Notes: generated by a model from the letters alone, not told the origin. DNA of 59,552 nt from Streptomyces sp. SID4985 (GCF_009863025.1 NZ_WWIR01000695.1:1-59552), one strand, 5' to 3'; counted from the first letter of the stretch, positions 33,830 to 44,505 are shown. Numbers and translations are program-made.

Positions 33830-34042
33830 ATGCGAGAGATCTTCGCGGGGCTGCCGTGGTGGGTGAAGTGGGTCGCGGTGCCGGTCATCGCGCTGGTCGT
33901 CTTCGGCGGCCTGATAGCGACCGTGATCGGCTTCCTGATCGGTCTGCTGTTCAAGGTCCTGCTCTTCGTCGCCCTGGTCGGCGGACTGATCTACATCGTG
34001 CGGAAGTTCATGTCCAGCTCATCGTCGCGCAGCGACTGGTGA
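33830..34042 (+). CDS. small membrane protein, DUF5326 family
   Basis: This 70-residue protein is almost entirely two transmembrane helices (WVAVPVIALVVFGGLIATVIG and FLIGLLFKVLLFVALVGGLIY) with a Ser-rich tail SSSSSRSDW. It matches from memory the Streptomyces family DUF5326, whose function is unknown. AAAGGACGAGGG precedes the ATG. It lies just upstream of ssgR on the same strand. Confidence 0.8.
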   Translation: MREIFAGLPWWVKWVAVPVIALVVFGGLIATVIGFLIGLLFKVLLFVALVGGLIYIVRKFMSSSSSRSDW

Positions 34043-34315
34043 CGGACGCGGGAGCCGGTGGGCAGTAACACGGATCACCGGTTCCCTCGGGGGAGGGAAG
34101 TTTCCCGGCGTACCATCCGCGCGCGGTGGCGGACGGTTAAAGTCCGGAACTCTCGTGGGGTCCGGCCCCACGGGTGGCACGCCTCCTCGCCCGTGCCCAC
34201 CGAGCACGGGCCGCCCCCATCCTCGCGCTTCGGGAGTCACCCCTTGGCCACGGTCGACACCGCCCCGGCAGGACCCCACGCACCGCCCGCATCGCGCCGG
34301 TCCTGCGCTCCCCCG

Positions 34316-35101
34316 ATGCAGCGGCCGAACGGCCCGGCCGCCCGGGACAAGCACTCCGCGACCCTCATCGGGTCCGTCCAGCGCGCGATGCGGCTGCTGG
34401 AGACCGTCGCGGCCCACGAGTACGGCGCCCCGGCCAAGCAACTCGCCCGCGAGACCGGCATCGCCCTGCCCACGGCGTACCACCTGCTGCGAACCCTGGT
34501 CCACGAGGGCTATCTGCGCCGGGAGAAGGGCCTGTTCTTCCTCGGGGAGGCCGCCGACAGGCTGAGCGCCGCTGCCGCAGAGCAGAAACGTCGCAGCACT
34601 GTGGCGGGCACCCTTGAGCAATGGCGCGATTCCATCGGTGTGCCGGTGTACTACGCGATGTACCGGGACGGCGAGATCGAGGTGCAGTGCGTCGCCGAGT
34701 CGCGGGAGGCCCCGGCGGTCGAGGAGTGGGCCGACTTCCGCGAGACGGCGCACGCGCACGCGATCGGACAGTGCCTGCTCTCGCAGCTGGACGAGGAGGC
34801 CCGCCGCGACCATCTGGCCCGCTACCCGGTGCGGTCGATCACGCCCTACACCGTGCGGGACAACGGCGCCCTGCTGCGGCGGCTGGCCCGGGTCGAGCGC
34901 ATGGAACCGGTGGTGGAGCGTCAGGAATACGCCCTGGGGGCGGTTTGCGCGGCGATTCCCCTCACGATGGGTACCACGGCGGCTACGATCGCGATCTCAC
35001 TGCCCGCCCACCAGGCCGACCGGCTGATGCCCGCGACGCAGCGGCTGCAGGCCGAGATCGGACGTCATCTCGGGGCGTTCGCGCTTTCTATCAGCATCTG
35101 A
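34316..35101 (+). CDS. ssgR: IclR-type regulator of ssgA
   Basis: This is a 261-residue protein from the chosen ATG. It has an IclR helix-turn-helix (IGSVQRAMRLLETVAAHEYG, then LARETGIALPTAYHLLRTLVHEGYL) and an effector-binding domain with RETAHAHAIGQCLLSQL and AIPLTMGTTAATIAISLPA. In S. coelicolor, SsgR is the IclR protein that activates ssgA, the next gene downstream, and the arrangement is the same here. The start is uncertain: no Shine-Dalgarno sequence precedes the ATG at 34316, and the frame stays open upstream to 34058, where TTG or GTG starts are possible. Confidence 0.88.
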   Translation: MQRPNGPAARDKHSATLIGSVQRAMRLLETVAAHEYGAPAKQLARETGIALPTAYHLLRTLVHEGYLRREKGLFFLGEAADRLSAAAAEQKRRSTVAGTLEQWRDSIGVPVYYAMYRDGEIEVQCVAESREAPAVEEWADFRETAHAHAIGQCLLSQLDEEARRDHLARYPVRSITPYTVRDNGALLRRLARVERMEPVVERQEYALGAVCAAIPLTMGTTAATIAISLPAHQADRLMPATQRLQAEIGRHLGAFALSISI

Positions 35102-35156
35102 AAACTCACTCCTTGTGATCTGTTGTGTACTTTCAGCTAGATTTGGGCATGGTCCG

Positions 35157-35168
35157 GGGATTAATCCC
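35157..35168. promoter_or_regulatory. 12-bp palindrome in the ssgA promoter region
   Basis: GGGATTAATCCC is a perfect palindrome 32 bp before the ssgA start codon and unusually AT-rich at its centre. It is a candidate operator for SsgR or another developmental regulator. No direct binding evidence can be drawn from sequence alone. Confidence 0.4.
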
Positions 35169-35199
35169 AGCCAGTCGATGTCATACGACGGGGTAGGCG

Positions 35200-35637
35200 A
35201 TGCGCGAGTCCGTACAGGCAGAGGTCATGATGAGCTTTCTCGTCTCGGAGGAGCTCTCCTTCCGCATTCCGGTGGAGTTGCGCTACGAGACGAGCGATCC
35301 CTACGCGGTGCGGCTCACCTTCCATCTGCCCGGCGATGCCCCGGTGACCTGGGCCTTCGGGCGCGAGCTGATGATCGACGGGGTCGGCCGGCCGTGCGGT
35401 GAGGGAGACGTGCACATCGCGCCCGTCGACTCCGAAGTGCTGGGCGAGGTGCTGATCCGGCTTCAGGTCGGTAGTGACCAGGCGCTGTTCCGCTCTTCCG
35501 CGCCGCCGCTCGTGGCCTTCCTGGACCGCACGGACAAGCTGGTCCCGCTCGGTCAGGAGGGAGCGCTGGCCGATTTCGACGCCCACCTCGACGAGGCACT
35601 GGACCGCATCCTGGCCGAGGAGCAGAGCGCCGGCTGA
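35200..35637 (+). CDS. ssgA: sporulation and cell-division activator SsgA
   Basis: This 145-residue protein is a SsgA-like (SALP) family member, found only in sporulating actinomycetes. The start MRESVQAEVMMSFLVSEEL, then HLPGDAPVTWAFGRELM and DRTDKLVPLGQEG, match SsgA itself. SsgA activates sporulation-specific septation by localising SsgB and FtsZ. ssgR lies 98 bp upstream. GGGGTAGG precedes the ATG. No TTA codon is present, so it is not a direct bldA target by this criterion. Confidence 0.96.
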   Translation: MRESVQAEVMMSFLVSEELSFRIPVELRYETSDPYAVRLTFHLPGDAPVTWAFGRELMIDGVGRPCGEGDVHIAPVDSEVLGEVLIRLQVGSDQALFRSSAPPLVAFLDRTDKLVPLGQEGALADFDAHLDEALDRILAEEQSAG

Positions 35638-35669
35638 AACGACGGGGACGGTGGGCCGTTCGCACGGCC

Positions 35670-35717
35670 GGGCCGCACGAACCTTGCAGAAACGCTTCTG
35701 CGTGGCTCGTGCGGCCC
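35670..35717. terminator. compound terminator hairpin after ssgA
   Basis: The outer arms GGGCCGCACGA and TCGTGCGGCCC and the inner arms GCAGAA and TTCTGC form a long two-part stem, followed by CTTT. It lies between the ssgA stop (35637) and the convergent YibE/F gene stop (35778). Confidence 0.82.
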
Positions 35718-35777
35718 TTTGCCGGTTCCCTGGCGTCCATGCCCCGACGACCGTCCCCCCGTGCGTGACCCGCCCGC

Positions 35778-37253
35778 TCACCGCCTCCGGCGTCGCCCCC
35801 GCCCGCCGTGTGCCGCCGCCGACACGGCAGCCGGGGCCGGGTTGCCCGGTTCGGGCCGGTCGGCCGAGACCACCAGGGCGGCGAGGGCCGTGGTGACCGG
35901 CACCGAGGCGACCAGGCCGATGGAGCCGACCAGCGTGCGCACGATCTCCTCCGCCACCAGTTCGCTGGTGGCCACGGTGCTCACGCTGCTCTGCGCGATC
36001 GAGAACAGCAGCAGCAGGGGGAGCGCGGCGCCCGCGTAGGCGAGGACGAGGGTGTTGACCACGGAGGCGATGTGGTCGCGGCCGATGCGGATGCCCGCCC
36101 GGTACAGCCCCCGCCAGCCCATCGAGGGGTTGGCCTCGTGCAGTTCCCAGACGGCCGAGGTCTGGGTCACCGTCACGTCGTCCAGCACACCGAGCGAACC
36201 GATGATGACACCGGCCAGCAGAAGGCCGCTCATGTCGATCGAGGGGTAGAGCCCGTGGATCAGTCCCGTGCTGTCGTCCGTGTTGCCGGTGAGCGCGGCC
36301 CAGCCGATGAACTGCGAGCCGAGGAAGCCGATCAGCATCAGCGAGACGAGCGTGCCGAGCACCGCGACCGAGGTCCGGGCGGACAGCCCATGGCACATGT
36401 AGAGCGCGATCAGCATGATCGCGCTCGATCCGACCACGGCCACCAGCAGGGGATTCGACCCCTGGAGTATCGCGGGGAGGATGAACATGGTCAGCACCAG
36501 GAAGCTGACGGCCAGCGCGACCAGCGCCATGACGCCGCGCAGTCGGCCCACCACCACGACGGCGACCGCGAAGATCCCGGCGAGCAACGCCATGGGGAAC
36601 TGCCGGTTCACGTCGGTGACCGCGTACTGCAGGTCCTTGGGCGCCGAGGGCTCGTAGGCGACCACGACCTGCTCGCCCTGGTGCAACTGCCGTGTCTGGT
36701 CCGGCTGGACGATCTCGGTGAAGGTGCGGCCCCGGTCCTTGCCGGTGTCGACCCGGACCGTCGCCTTCTTGCAGTCCGCCTTCCCCTCCTGGGCCGCCGC
36801 GCCCGCTCCGGAGGAGGCGTTGTCGCCGAGGGACGAACCGCCCGAGGCGTTCACGGACTTACAGCTCACGGACAGGACCTGGGTGACCGTGGCCTGCTGG
36901 GTCTGGCGGTCGAAGCCGACCCCGGAGCGTGCGTGCGGCGGGGCACCGCCGGGCCAGAGCACCACGAGCCCGACCACGACCGCGGCCGTGAAAGGGATGA
37001 GGATCGCCGCGATGACCTTGCGCAGATGCCGGGACACCGGGGCCGCGGGGCCATGGCTGTGCGAGTGGCCGTGACCGTGATGGCCGTGGTCCGGGTCCTG
37101 GTCGCCGCCGGAGCCGGAGTGGTGCCCGTGCGCGTCGCCGGGGCCACCGCCGGAGCCCTGTCCGCTCCCTCGGCCGGGGCCGTCGCCCGGTCCGGGGCCG
37201 TGCCGATGGGGCGGCCCGGGCGGTGGGTAGGGAGGCTGATGTGTCGTGGTCAC
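35778..37253 (-). CDS. YibE/F family membrane protein with His-rich N-terminus
   Basis: This 491-residue protein has a long cytoplasmic N-terminus rich in His, Gly, Asp and Pro (HGHHGHGHSHSHG among others), one helix at about residues 80-100 and a soluble extracytoplasmic domain with TVTQVLSVSCKSVNASG. About eight transmembrane segments with the YibE/F family sequences follow (LRGVMALVALAVSFLVLTMF, LGVLDDVTVTQTSAVWELHE, GLYRAGIRIGRDHIASVVNTLVL). The family's function is not established. The His-rich tail could bind metal. I place the start at the GTG at 37251-37253, giving MTTTHQPPYPPP; there is no clear ribosome-binding site. It converges with ssgA. Confidence 0.85.
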   Translation of the reverse strand: MTTTHQPPYPPPGPPHRHGPGPGDGPGRGSGQGSGGGPGDAHGHHSGSGGDQDPDHGHHGHGHSHSHGPAAPVSRHLRKVIAAILIPFTAAVVVGLVVLWPGGAPPHARSGVGFDRQTQQATVTQVLSVSCKSVNASGGSSLGDNASSGAGAAAQEGKADCKKATVRVDTGKDRGRTFTEIVQPDQTRQLHQGEQVVVAYEPSAPKDLQYAVTDVNRQFPMALLAGIFAVAVVVVGRLRGVMALVALAVSFLVLTMFILPAILQGSNPLLVAVVGSSAIMLIALYMCHGLSARTSVAVLGTLVSLMLIGFLGSQFIGWAALTGNTDDSTGLIHGLYPSIDMSGLLLAGVIIGSLGVLDDVTVTQTSAVWELHEANPSMGWRGLYRAGIRIGRDHIASVVNTLVLAYAGAALPLLLLFSIAQSSVSTVATSELVAEEIVRTLVGSIGLVASVPVTTALAALVVSADRPEPGNPAPAAVSAAAHGGRGRRRRR

Positions 37254-37332
37254 CGTCCGATCATTGCAAGAACGACCGAGGCCCACTGTCCTTCACGTCA
37301 CAAGGGGCGCTAGCGTGGAGGCACCTTTGCAC

Positions 37333-39286
<1,954 letters not shown>

Positions 39287-39287
39287 C

Positions 39288-39327
39288 AGCCGGCTGACGC
39301 CGTAGACGGTCGGCGTCTACTCCGGCT
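39288..39327. terminator. inverted repeat between convergent thiC and membrane-protein genes
   Basis: Outer arms AGCCGG/CCGGCT and inner arms GACGCCG/CGGCGTC (39296-39302 and 39311-39317) form a two-part hairpin. It overlaps the final codons of the convergent gene and could end both transcripts. Confidence 0.55.
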
Positions 39328-40162
39328 GATGCTCCGGACCGCCGAAGTCGGGGCTCGAGTAGTCCGGGCTGGAGAAGCGCGGCCGGTCGGAGACCGGGCC
39401 GTCGTGCGGGCTGCTGAAGCCGGGGCGGTCGTAGCCCAGGCGCGGCATCCTTCCGGTCGGGGCGGCGGGCTGGGCCGGGTACGGGGTCACCGCGCCCGGC
39501 CGGTCCAGGGCCTCCCTGAGGAAGGGCAGGATGCCGCGCTCCAGCAGGGCGTCCCGCCAGGCGGCTCTGGCCTCGCCCACCGCCTGGTCGGCCTCGTCGT
39601 AGGCGGTCGCCTTGTTGCGCAGGGCGGTGAGCAGCAGCCCCACGGCGGCGACCAGGATCGCGGCGGCGGTCACGGCGCCGAAGACCCAGCCCGCCGCGAT
39701 CAGGGTCCGGGCGAAGGCCTGACCGGGGACCAGCACCTTCAGGAGGTAACCGACGAGCAGGAATATGGCAGCCGCGGTCCCGGCGAGGACGGGTGCGAGC
39801 ACGGCTATCACCGCGATCGCGCCCGCGCCTGCGGTCTCGGCGGCCTCCCCGAGCGTCGTCGCGGCGAGGCCCAGCGTGCCCGGGCCCGGGTCGGCGGAAC
39901 CGGCCTCGGCCTGGGATTCGGGGGACGGCGCCGGGTGGCGCAGTTCCTCGCGGACCTTCACGTAGTGCTGGTACTCGGTGGCCGCGGCGGCGGTGATGAG
40001 CACGATGGCGCCCAACGCCATGGTGCGCAGTTGTTCGGGGTTGAGCCGCTGACCCATGGCGGACAGTTCCGGGCGTTGTGGCGCGGAGCGCAGCGCCTCA
40101 TCGAGGAGCCGCTCGAATTCCTGGCGGTCCTCGTTCAGCAGGTGCTGCGGAACGCTGTTCAT
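39317..40162 (-). CDS. membrane protein of unknown function
   Basis: This 281-residue protein has an N-terminal helix-rich polar segment (LLNEDRQEFERLLDEALR) and one hydrophobic segment near residues 50-65 (ALGAIVLITAAAATEY). A Pro/Ala-rich linker follows, then three hydrophobic segments at about residues 115-200, and a Pro/Ser-rich C-terminus with RPGFSSPHDGP and RPRFSSPDYSSPDFGGP repeats. I do not recognise a family. The ATG at 40160-40162 is 6 nt after a GGGGG run; an in-frame ATG two codons upstream is possible. It converges with thiC. Confidence 0.75.
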   Translation of the reverse strand: MNSVPQHLLNEDRQEFERLLDEALRSAPQRPELSAMGQRLNPEQLRTMALGAIVLITAAAATEYQHYVKVREELRHPAPSPESQAEAGSADPGPGTLGLAATTLGEAAETAGAGAIAVIAVLAPVLAGTAAAIFLLVGYLLKVLVPGQAFARTLIAAGWVFGAVTAAAILVAAVGLLLTALRNKATAYDEADQAVGEARAAWRDALLERGILPFLREALDRPGAVTPYPAQPAAPTGRMPRLGYDRPGFSSPHDGPVSDRPRFSSPDYSSPDFGGPEHQPE

Positions 40163-40304
40163 GTGCATCCCCCGATGCTCCGTAGGGCTGGGGGCTCGCA
40201 TGGCGGCGAGCCGTCGGGCAGAAACGGAGGGGAGCCTGCTACGGATAAACCGATGGTAGAGCCGTCAAGGCTCAAGGTGACAGGGGGTTGTCGGAAATTG
40301 AGGC

Positions 40305-40334
40305 CCGGTCCGGTGTCCGGCCGACCCGGACCGG
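40305..40334 (-). terminator. terminator hairpin after the phosphatase gene
   Basis: CCGGTCCGG and CCGGACCGG form a perfect 9-bp stem with a 12-nt loop, 17 bp beyond the stop codon of the minus-strand phosphatase gene. Confidence 0.6.
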
Positions 40335-40351
40335 TTTAGTCGGCCCAACCC

Positions 40352-41416
40352 TCAGGCGTCCAGGGGGAGTTGCCGGACCAGCAGCTTTCCGGCCATGGTC
40401 ACGCCGCCGTCCATGGCGATGGCGAGTCCCTCGGCGTAGACGTGCGGTCCCTCGACGTGCGGGCGGCTGTCCTCCTCGTCCTCCTCGGAGCCGACATGGC
40501 CGAGCAGATAAGGAATGGGGCTGTGGCCGTGAACGACCCGGGTGCCGCCGTACGTATCGAGAAGGGAGCGCACGGCGTCCGCGCCGCCCTCGTCGCGGAA
40601 CGAGAAGCGCTTGGTGAGCTTGCGGAACAGGTCCCAGACCTCGTCCACGCTGTTGCGCGTCAGGGTCTCGCGGACCGTGTCGTTGACGGCCTCGATCGAG
40701 TCGCCGTAGTCGAGATAGGCGGTGGTGTCCGAGTGGAGCAGCAGATAGCCGTCGGCCGACTCGACGGCGTCGAGGCGCGCCATCCACTGGAGATGGTGGT
40801 CCTGGAGGCGGTCCATGTCGGTCTTCTGGCCGCCGTTGAGCAGCCAGGCGGCCTGGAAGGTGGCCGTGCCCGCGCTGGAGTGGACCGGGGTGTCGCCGAA
40901 CCGCTTGGCGCCCAGGAGCAGCAGTTCGTGGTTGCCCATGAGGGCCTTGCAGTAGCCGCCGGCGGCGGCCGCCTCGGCGGACAGCCGCATCACCAGGTCG
41001 ATCACGCCGATGCCGTCCGGACCCCGGTCGGTGAAGTCGCCGAGGAACCAGAGCCGGGCGGTGCCCGCGCACCACTGGCCCGCGTCGTCGATCAGTCCCT
41101 GCTCGCGCAGGGCGGCGAGCAGCTCGTCCAGATAGCCGTGGACGTCGCCGACGACGTACAGCGGGCCGGGGCCCGCGTTCTCCCGGGGCGCGTGCGCGGC
41201 GTCCGGGTCGACCGGGAGCTGGATGGTGTCGCCGCGCTGGATGACGGGCAGGTCGCGCTGGGTGGGCGTGTAGCCGTCGGGGAAGTCCTCGTCGGCCGGG
41301 ACCACGTTGCCGGGATGCGGATACGGACCGGTCTCATGGACGTACGCGGGCACCCGGAAGTCGCGCACGGTCTCCGTGCGCTCCACCTCGGTCCCCTGAC
41401 CGGCCCCCTGAGTCAT
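40352..41416 (-). CDS. calcineurin-like metallophosphatase
   Basis: This 354-residue protein has the binuclear metal-site motifs of the calcineurin superfamily: GDVHGYLDEL (residue ~90), GDFTDRGPDGIGV, and GNHELLLLGAK, with VHGHSPIPYLLG as the final His motif. This is the serine/threonine phosphatase-like subgroup, possibly acting on phosphoproteins or dinucleotides. About 80 polar residues precede the catalytic domain. The LacI gene lies upstream on the same strand with a 234-bp gap. Confidence 0.88.
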   Translation of the reverse strand: MTQGAGQGTEVERTETVRDFRVPAYVHETGPYPHPGNVVPADEDFPDGYTPTQRDLPVIQRGDTIQLPVDPDAAHAPRENAGPGPLYVVGDVHGYLDELLAALREQGLIDDAGQWCAGTARLWFLGDFTDRGPDGIGVIDLVMRLSAEAAAAGGYCKALMGNHELLLLGAKRFGDTPVHSSAGTATFQAAWLLNGGQKTDMDRLQDHHLQWMARLDAVESADGYLLLHSDTTAYLDYGDSIEAVNDTVRETLTRNSVDEVWDLFRKLTKRFSFRDEGGADAVRSLLDTYGGTRVVHGHSPIPYLLGHVGSEEDEEDSRPHVEGPHVYAEGLAIAMDGGVTMAGKLLVRQLPLDA

Positions 41417-41650
41417 CAGACCCCTCCACCATCGCGCCGCAGCTGCACCGCTTCGGACTGCCTGGTCGCAGCGGCCCGCGGTGTCGTGGGCCCATCATAG
41501 GAATGAGCGTCGCGCCATGTGACGACCCAGGGGTGGTGAATCCGAACAAGACGCCAGTTCATCGTGGCTTTCACACCGATTGGGCATGAGTTCGACCGGT
41601 AGTCGGCGTGGACCCGCCGGGCGGGTCGGCCGGGCCACGCCGAGGACCCG

Positions 41651-42763
41651 CTACCCCTTCTCCGGCGTTCGGGGCGGGCTCACCGTCGTCCGCGGCGGGC
41701 GCCGCTGCGACGAGGTACGCACGATCAGTTCCGTCGGTATGACCTGTTCGACCGGGTGGTCGGAGTCGACTCCCTCGATGGCGTCGATGAGGAGCTGGAC
41801 CACGGCCGTGCCGATGCGGCGGGGCTTGAGGGAGAGGGTGGTGATGGGCGGCTCGGTGGTCGCGTACACCGTGGACTCGCTGCAGCACACCAGCAGCAGG
41901 TCGTCGGGGACGCGCAGGCCGTAGCGGCGGGCGGCGGCCAGGAGGTCGGTGCCGTTGGGGTCGAAGAGGCCGTAGACCGCGTCCGGCCGGTCGGGGCGGG
42001 CGAGGAGCCGGTCGGCGGCGATGGCGCCCGCGCACGGGTCGTGGGCCGGGTACGCCTCGTACACCGGGTCCTGGCCGACGCGCTCGCACCAGCGCAGATA
42101 GGCGGTGGTCGACAGATGGGTGTACGTGTCCGTCGTGGTGCCGGTGAGCAGGCCGATCCGGCGGGCGCCCGCGGCGGCGAGATGGTCGAGGATGCCGAGG
42201 ACGGCGGCCTCGTGGTCGTTGTCGACCCAGGCGGTGACGGGGAGCGAGCCCGCCGGGCGGCCGTCGGAGACGACCGGTAAGCCCTGCCGGACCAGTTCGC
42301 TGACGACCGGGTCCTGGTCGGAGGGGTCGATGACGACCGTGCCGTCCAGGGCCACGTTGGACCACACGTCGTGGCGCGAGGTGGCCGGGAGGATGACGAG
42401 CGCGTAGCCGCGGGCGAGAGCGGCGGAGGTGGCCGCCCGGGCCATCTCGGCGAAGTACGCGAACTCGGTGAAGGTGAAAGGTTCATCCCCGTACGTGGTC
42501 ACGGTCAGGCCGATGAGGCCGGACTTGCCCGTACGGAGGGTGCGGGCGGCTGCCGACGGGCGATAGCCCAGCCGGTCGGCCACCTCGCGGACATGGCGCC
42601 GGGTGGCATCCGGGAGCCGCCCCTTGCCGTTGAGGGCGTCGGAGACGGTCGTGATGGAGACCCCGGCGGCGGCGGCCACGTCTCTGATGCCCGCCCGGCC
42701 CGGCCGGCTGCCTCGTCGTGAGGTTTCCGCGCGGCTCACCTGGTGCTTCCCTGCTGCTGTCAT
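41651..42763 (-). CDS. LacI family transcriptional regulator containing a TTA codon
   Basis: This 370-residue protein has a LacI helix-turn-helix at about residues 25-50 (GIRDVAAAAGVSITTVSDALNGKG) and a periplasmic-binding-protein-like effector domain. Residue 162 (Leu, in QGLPVVSDG) is encoded by TTA at 42278-42280. TTA is the rarest codon in Streptomyces and needs the developmentally regulated bldA tRNA, so the regulator is probably made late. The ATG at 42761-42763 has no ribosome-binding site but lies 9 nt after TACTAT; a GTG nine codons later has GGAAG upstream and is an alternative start. No sugar genes lie nearby. Confidence 0.87.
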   Translation of the reverse strand: MTAAGKHQVSRAETSRRGSRPGRAGIRDVAAAAGVSITTVSDALNGKGRLPDATRRHVREVADRLGYRPSAAARTLRTGKSGLIGLTVTTYGDEPFTFTEFAYFAEMARAATSAALARGYALVILPATSRHDVWSNVALDGTVVIDPSDQDPVVSELVRQGLPVVSDGRPAGSLPVTAWVDNDHEAAVLGILDHLAAAGARRIGLLTGTTTDTYTHLSTTAYLRWCERVGQDPVYEAYPAHDPCAGAIAADRLLARPDRPDAVYGLFDPNGTDLLAAARRYGLRVPDDLLLVCCSESTVYATTEPPITTLSLKPRRIGTAVVQLLIDAIEGVDSDHPVEQVIPTELIVRTSSQRRPPRTTVSPPRTPEKG

Positions 42764-43170
42764 GGCGTGCCGATAGTAGGGCTCAGGCGGTGGGGTAGTG
42801 CGGACGCATATGCACGCGTTGACAGGCACGTTTCTGCATGGTCGTCAATACATAACTGCCTGGGAAAGCAAGGCAGTTGATCGATTCGATGGCGAGACGT
42901 GACGTATCCACGCGTGTGGACCTGCCAACTGCCCGATGTTTCGAAGAGGTCTCAACTCACCTGCACGAGGGATGCGCGCCACGGCGCGAGCCACCGGCGC
43001 ACGGACAGACGTACGGTGCGCCCCCCAGGGAGAGTGCCGGTACGGACGCCCCGCGCGGCCGACGGAGCCCCCGTCGCGAAGGTACGCAACCGCGCCGAAT
43101 CCTCTTAAGGTGAGGAGTATTGGAAGCCGGCGGCGTCGACGGTCCGCCGGTGGTCGCGAGGAGGACTGCG
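42764..43170. other. intergenic region between lacI and aminotransferase genes
   Basis: This 407-bp region has no credible gene, although several open frames cross it. It contains the -10-like TACTAT of the LacI gene at 42773-42778 on the minus strand, an inverted repeat AACTGCCT (42854-42861) / AGGCAGTT (42871-42878) with a 9-nt loop, and, further right, a TCCACGCGTGTGGA motif near 42910. The left half (42800-42950) is more AT-rich than average. I see no terminator or riboswitch signature. Confidence 0.5.
42854..42878. repeat. 8-bp perfect inverted repeat (9-nt loop) upstream of lacI
   Basis: AACTGCCT and AGGCAGTT are exact complements about 90 bp upstream of the lacI ATG. It may be a regulator site or a small hairpin, and neither can be decided from sequence. 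Confidence 0.4.
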
Positions 43171-44250
43171 GTGAGCGAGACGAGCCCCAAGCTGCGCGCC
43201 GAGCTGGAGGGTATCCCCACCTACAAGCCGGGCAAGCCCGCCGCGGCCGGCGGCCAGGCCGCCTACAAGCTGTCCTCCAACGAGAACCCCTATCCCCCGC
43301 TGCCCGGCGTCATGGAGCGGGTCACCGCCGCGGTCGCCGAGTTCAACCGCTACCCGGACATGGCCTGCACCGCGCTCATGAGCGAGCTGGCCGAGCGCTT
43401 CGGTGTCCCGGTGTCCCACATCGCCACGGGCACCGGCTCGGTGGGCGTGGCCCAGCAGCTGGTCCAGGCGACCAGCGGTCCGGGCGACGAGGTGATCTAC
43501 GCCTGGCGCTCCTTCGAGGCGTACCCGATCATCACGCAGATCAGCGGTGCCCGGTCGGTCCGGGTGCCGCTGACGGACGGCGATGTGCACGACCTGGACG
43601 CGATGGCCGACGCGATCACCGACCGGACCCGGCTGATCTTCGTGTGCAACCCCAACAACCCGACCGGCACGGTGGTCCGGCGCGCCGAGCTGGAACGGTT
43701 CCTCGACCGGGTGCCGAGCGATGTGCTGGTGGTGCTGGACGAGGCGTACCGGGAGTTCATCCGCGACCCGGAGGTGCCCGACGGGGTCGAGCTGTACCGG
43801 GAGCGGCCGAACGTCTGCGTCCTGCGCACCTTCTCCAAGGCGTACGGCCTCGCCGGGCTGCGGGTCGGCTTCGCGATCGCCCACGAGCCGGTGGCGGCGG
43901 CGCTGCGCAAGACGGCGGTGCCGTTCGGCGTCAGCCACATCGCGCAGGAGGCGGCGATCGCCTCGCTGCAGGCGGAGGACGAACTGCTGGGCCGGGTGGG
44001 CTCGCTGGTGTGCGAGCGCCAGCGCGTGTCGGAGGCGCTGCGCGCCCAGGGCTGGACCGTGCCGGAGAGCCAGGCGAACTTCGTGTGGCTGCGGCTGGGG
44101 GAGCGCACCGCGGAGTTCGCCGAGGCATGCGAGCGGCACGGCGTGGTGGTCCGGCCGTTCGCGGGCGAGGGCGTCCGGGTGACGATCGGGGAGACCGAGG
44201 CGAACGACATCTTCCTGAAGGTGGCGGAGGCGTTCCGCGAGACGAGCTGA
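43171..44250 (+). CDS. HisC-like PLP-dependent aminotransferase
   Basis: This 359-residue class I/II aminotransferase has [15 protein letters not shown] near the start, [19 protein letters not shown], and the cofactor lysine in [17 protein letters not shown]. The family includes histidinol-phosphate aminotransferases and aromatic aminotransferases (Pat). There are no other his genes nearby, so an aromatic amino acid role is as likely as histidine synthesis. The GTG at 43171 follows GAGGAGGAC with 7-nt spacing. A terminator hairpin follows, then the cyd operon on the same strand. Confidence 0.88.
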   Translation: MSETSPKLRAELEGIPTYKPGKPAAAGGQAAYKLSSNENPYPPLPGVMERVTAAVAEFNRYPDMACTALMSELAERFGVPVSHIATGTGSVGVAQQLVQATSGPGDEVIYAWRSFEAYPIITQISGARSVRVPLTDGDVHDLDAMADAITDRTRLIFVCNPNNPTGTVVRRAELERFLDRVPSDVLVVLDEAYREFIRDPEVPDGVELYRERPNVCVLRTFSKAYGLAGLRVGFAIAHEPVAAALRKTAVPFGVSHIAQEAAIASLQAEDELLGRVGSLVCERQRVSEALRAQGWTVPESQANFVWLRLGERTAEFAEACERHGVVVRPFAGEGVRVTIGETEANDIFLKVAEAFRETS

Positions 44251-44284
44251 GCGGACGGCCGTAAGGAGTACCGGAGCGTTCCTG

Positions 44285-44311
44285 TGGGGCCCCGCCGTGT
44301 GCGGGGCCCCA
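44285..44311 (+). terminator. terminator hairpin after the aminotransferase gene
   Basis: TGGGGCCCCGC and GCGGGGCCCCA form a perfect 11-bp stem with a 5-nt loop, 35 bp after the stop codon and before the cydA promoter. Confidence 0.8.
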
Positions 44312-44397
44312 GCCGTAGGCGCGTCCGGTGTCAGGAGGGGCTGCCGTATTGGTGGCTGACCCCCTATCGGATATCGAAGACGCGTACGTCATAATGG

Positions 44398-44423
44398 CTT
44401 GTGAATGTGAACGCTTTCACAAG
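44398..44423. promoter_or_regulatory. Rex operator (ROP) of the cyd operon, nested inverted repeats
   Basis: TGTGAACGCTTTCACA at 44406-44421 matches the known Rex-binding consensus (TTGTGAAN6TTCACAA type). A second pair of arms, CTTGTGAA (44398-44405) and TTCACAAG (44416-44423), brackets it. Rex, an NADH/NAD+ sensor, represses cydABCD in Streptomyces when NADH is low. The site is 83-108 bp upstream of cydA. Confidence 0.85.
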
Positions 44424-44505
44424 CTCGGCCCCAATAGCCCCATATGTACTAGACAAAAGGGGTAAACCCCACCGTGTGTCGCGGTGGAGTTAGGAGAGTG
44501 ACGAC

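Noticed and set aside
42877..43113. Small plus-strand frames between lacI and the aminotransferase
   Set aside because: No ribosome-binding site, no conserved domain, and composition typical of chance frames in high-GC DNA.
39287..43170. Possible site of an integrated element such as SLP1, which sits in a tRNA-Tyr in S. coelicolor in this part of the map
   Set aside because: I found no tRNA-Tyr, integrase, excisionase or replication gene in the window. The stretch holds only ordinary genes.
44398..44423. Rex operator interpreted as a terminator hairpin
   Set aside because: The stem is short and interrupted, lies in the promoter region of cydA, and matches the Rex consensus. A separate, better terminator is at 44285-44311.
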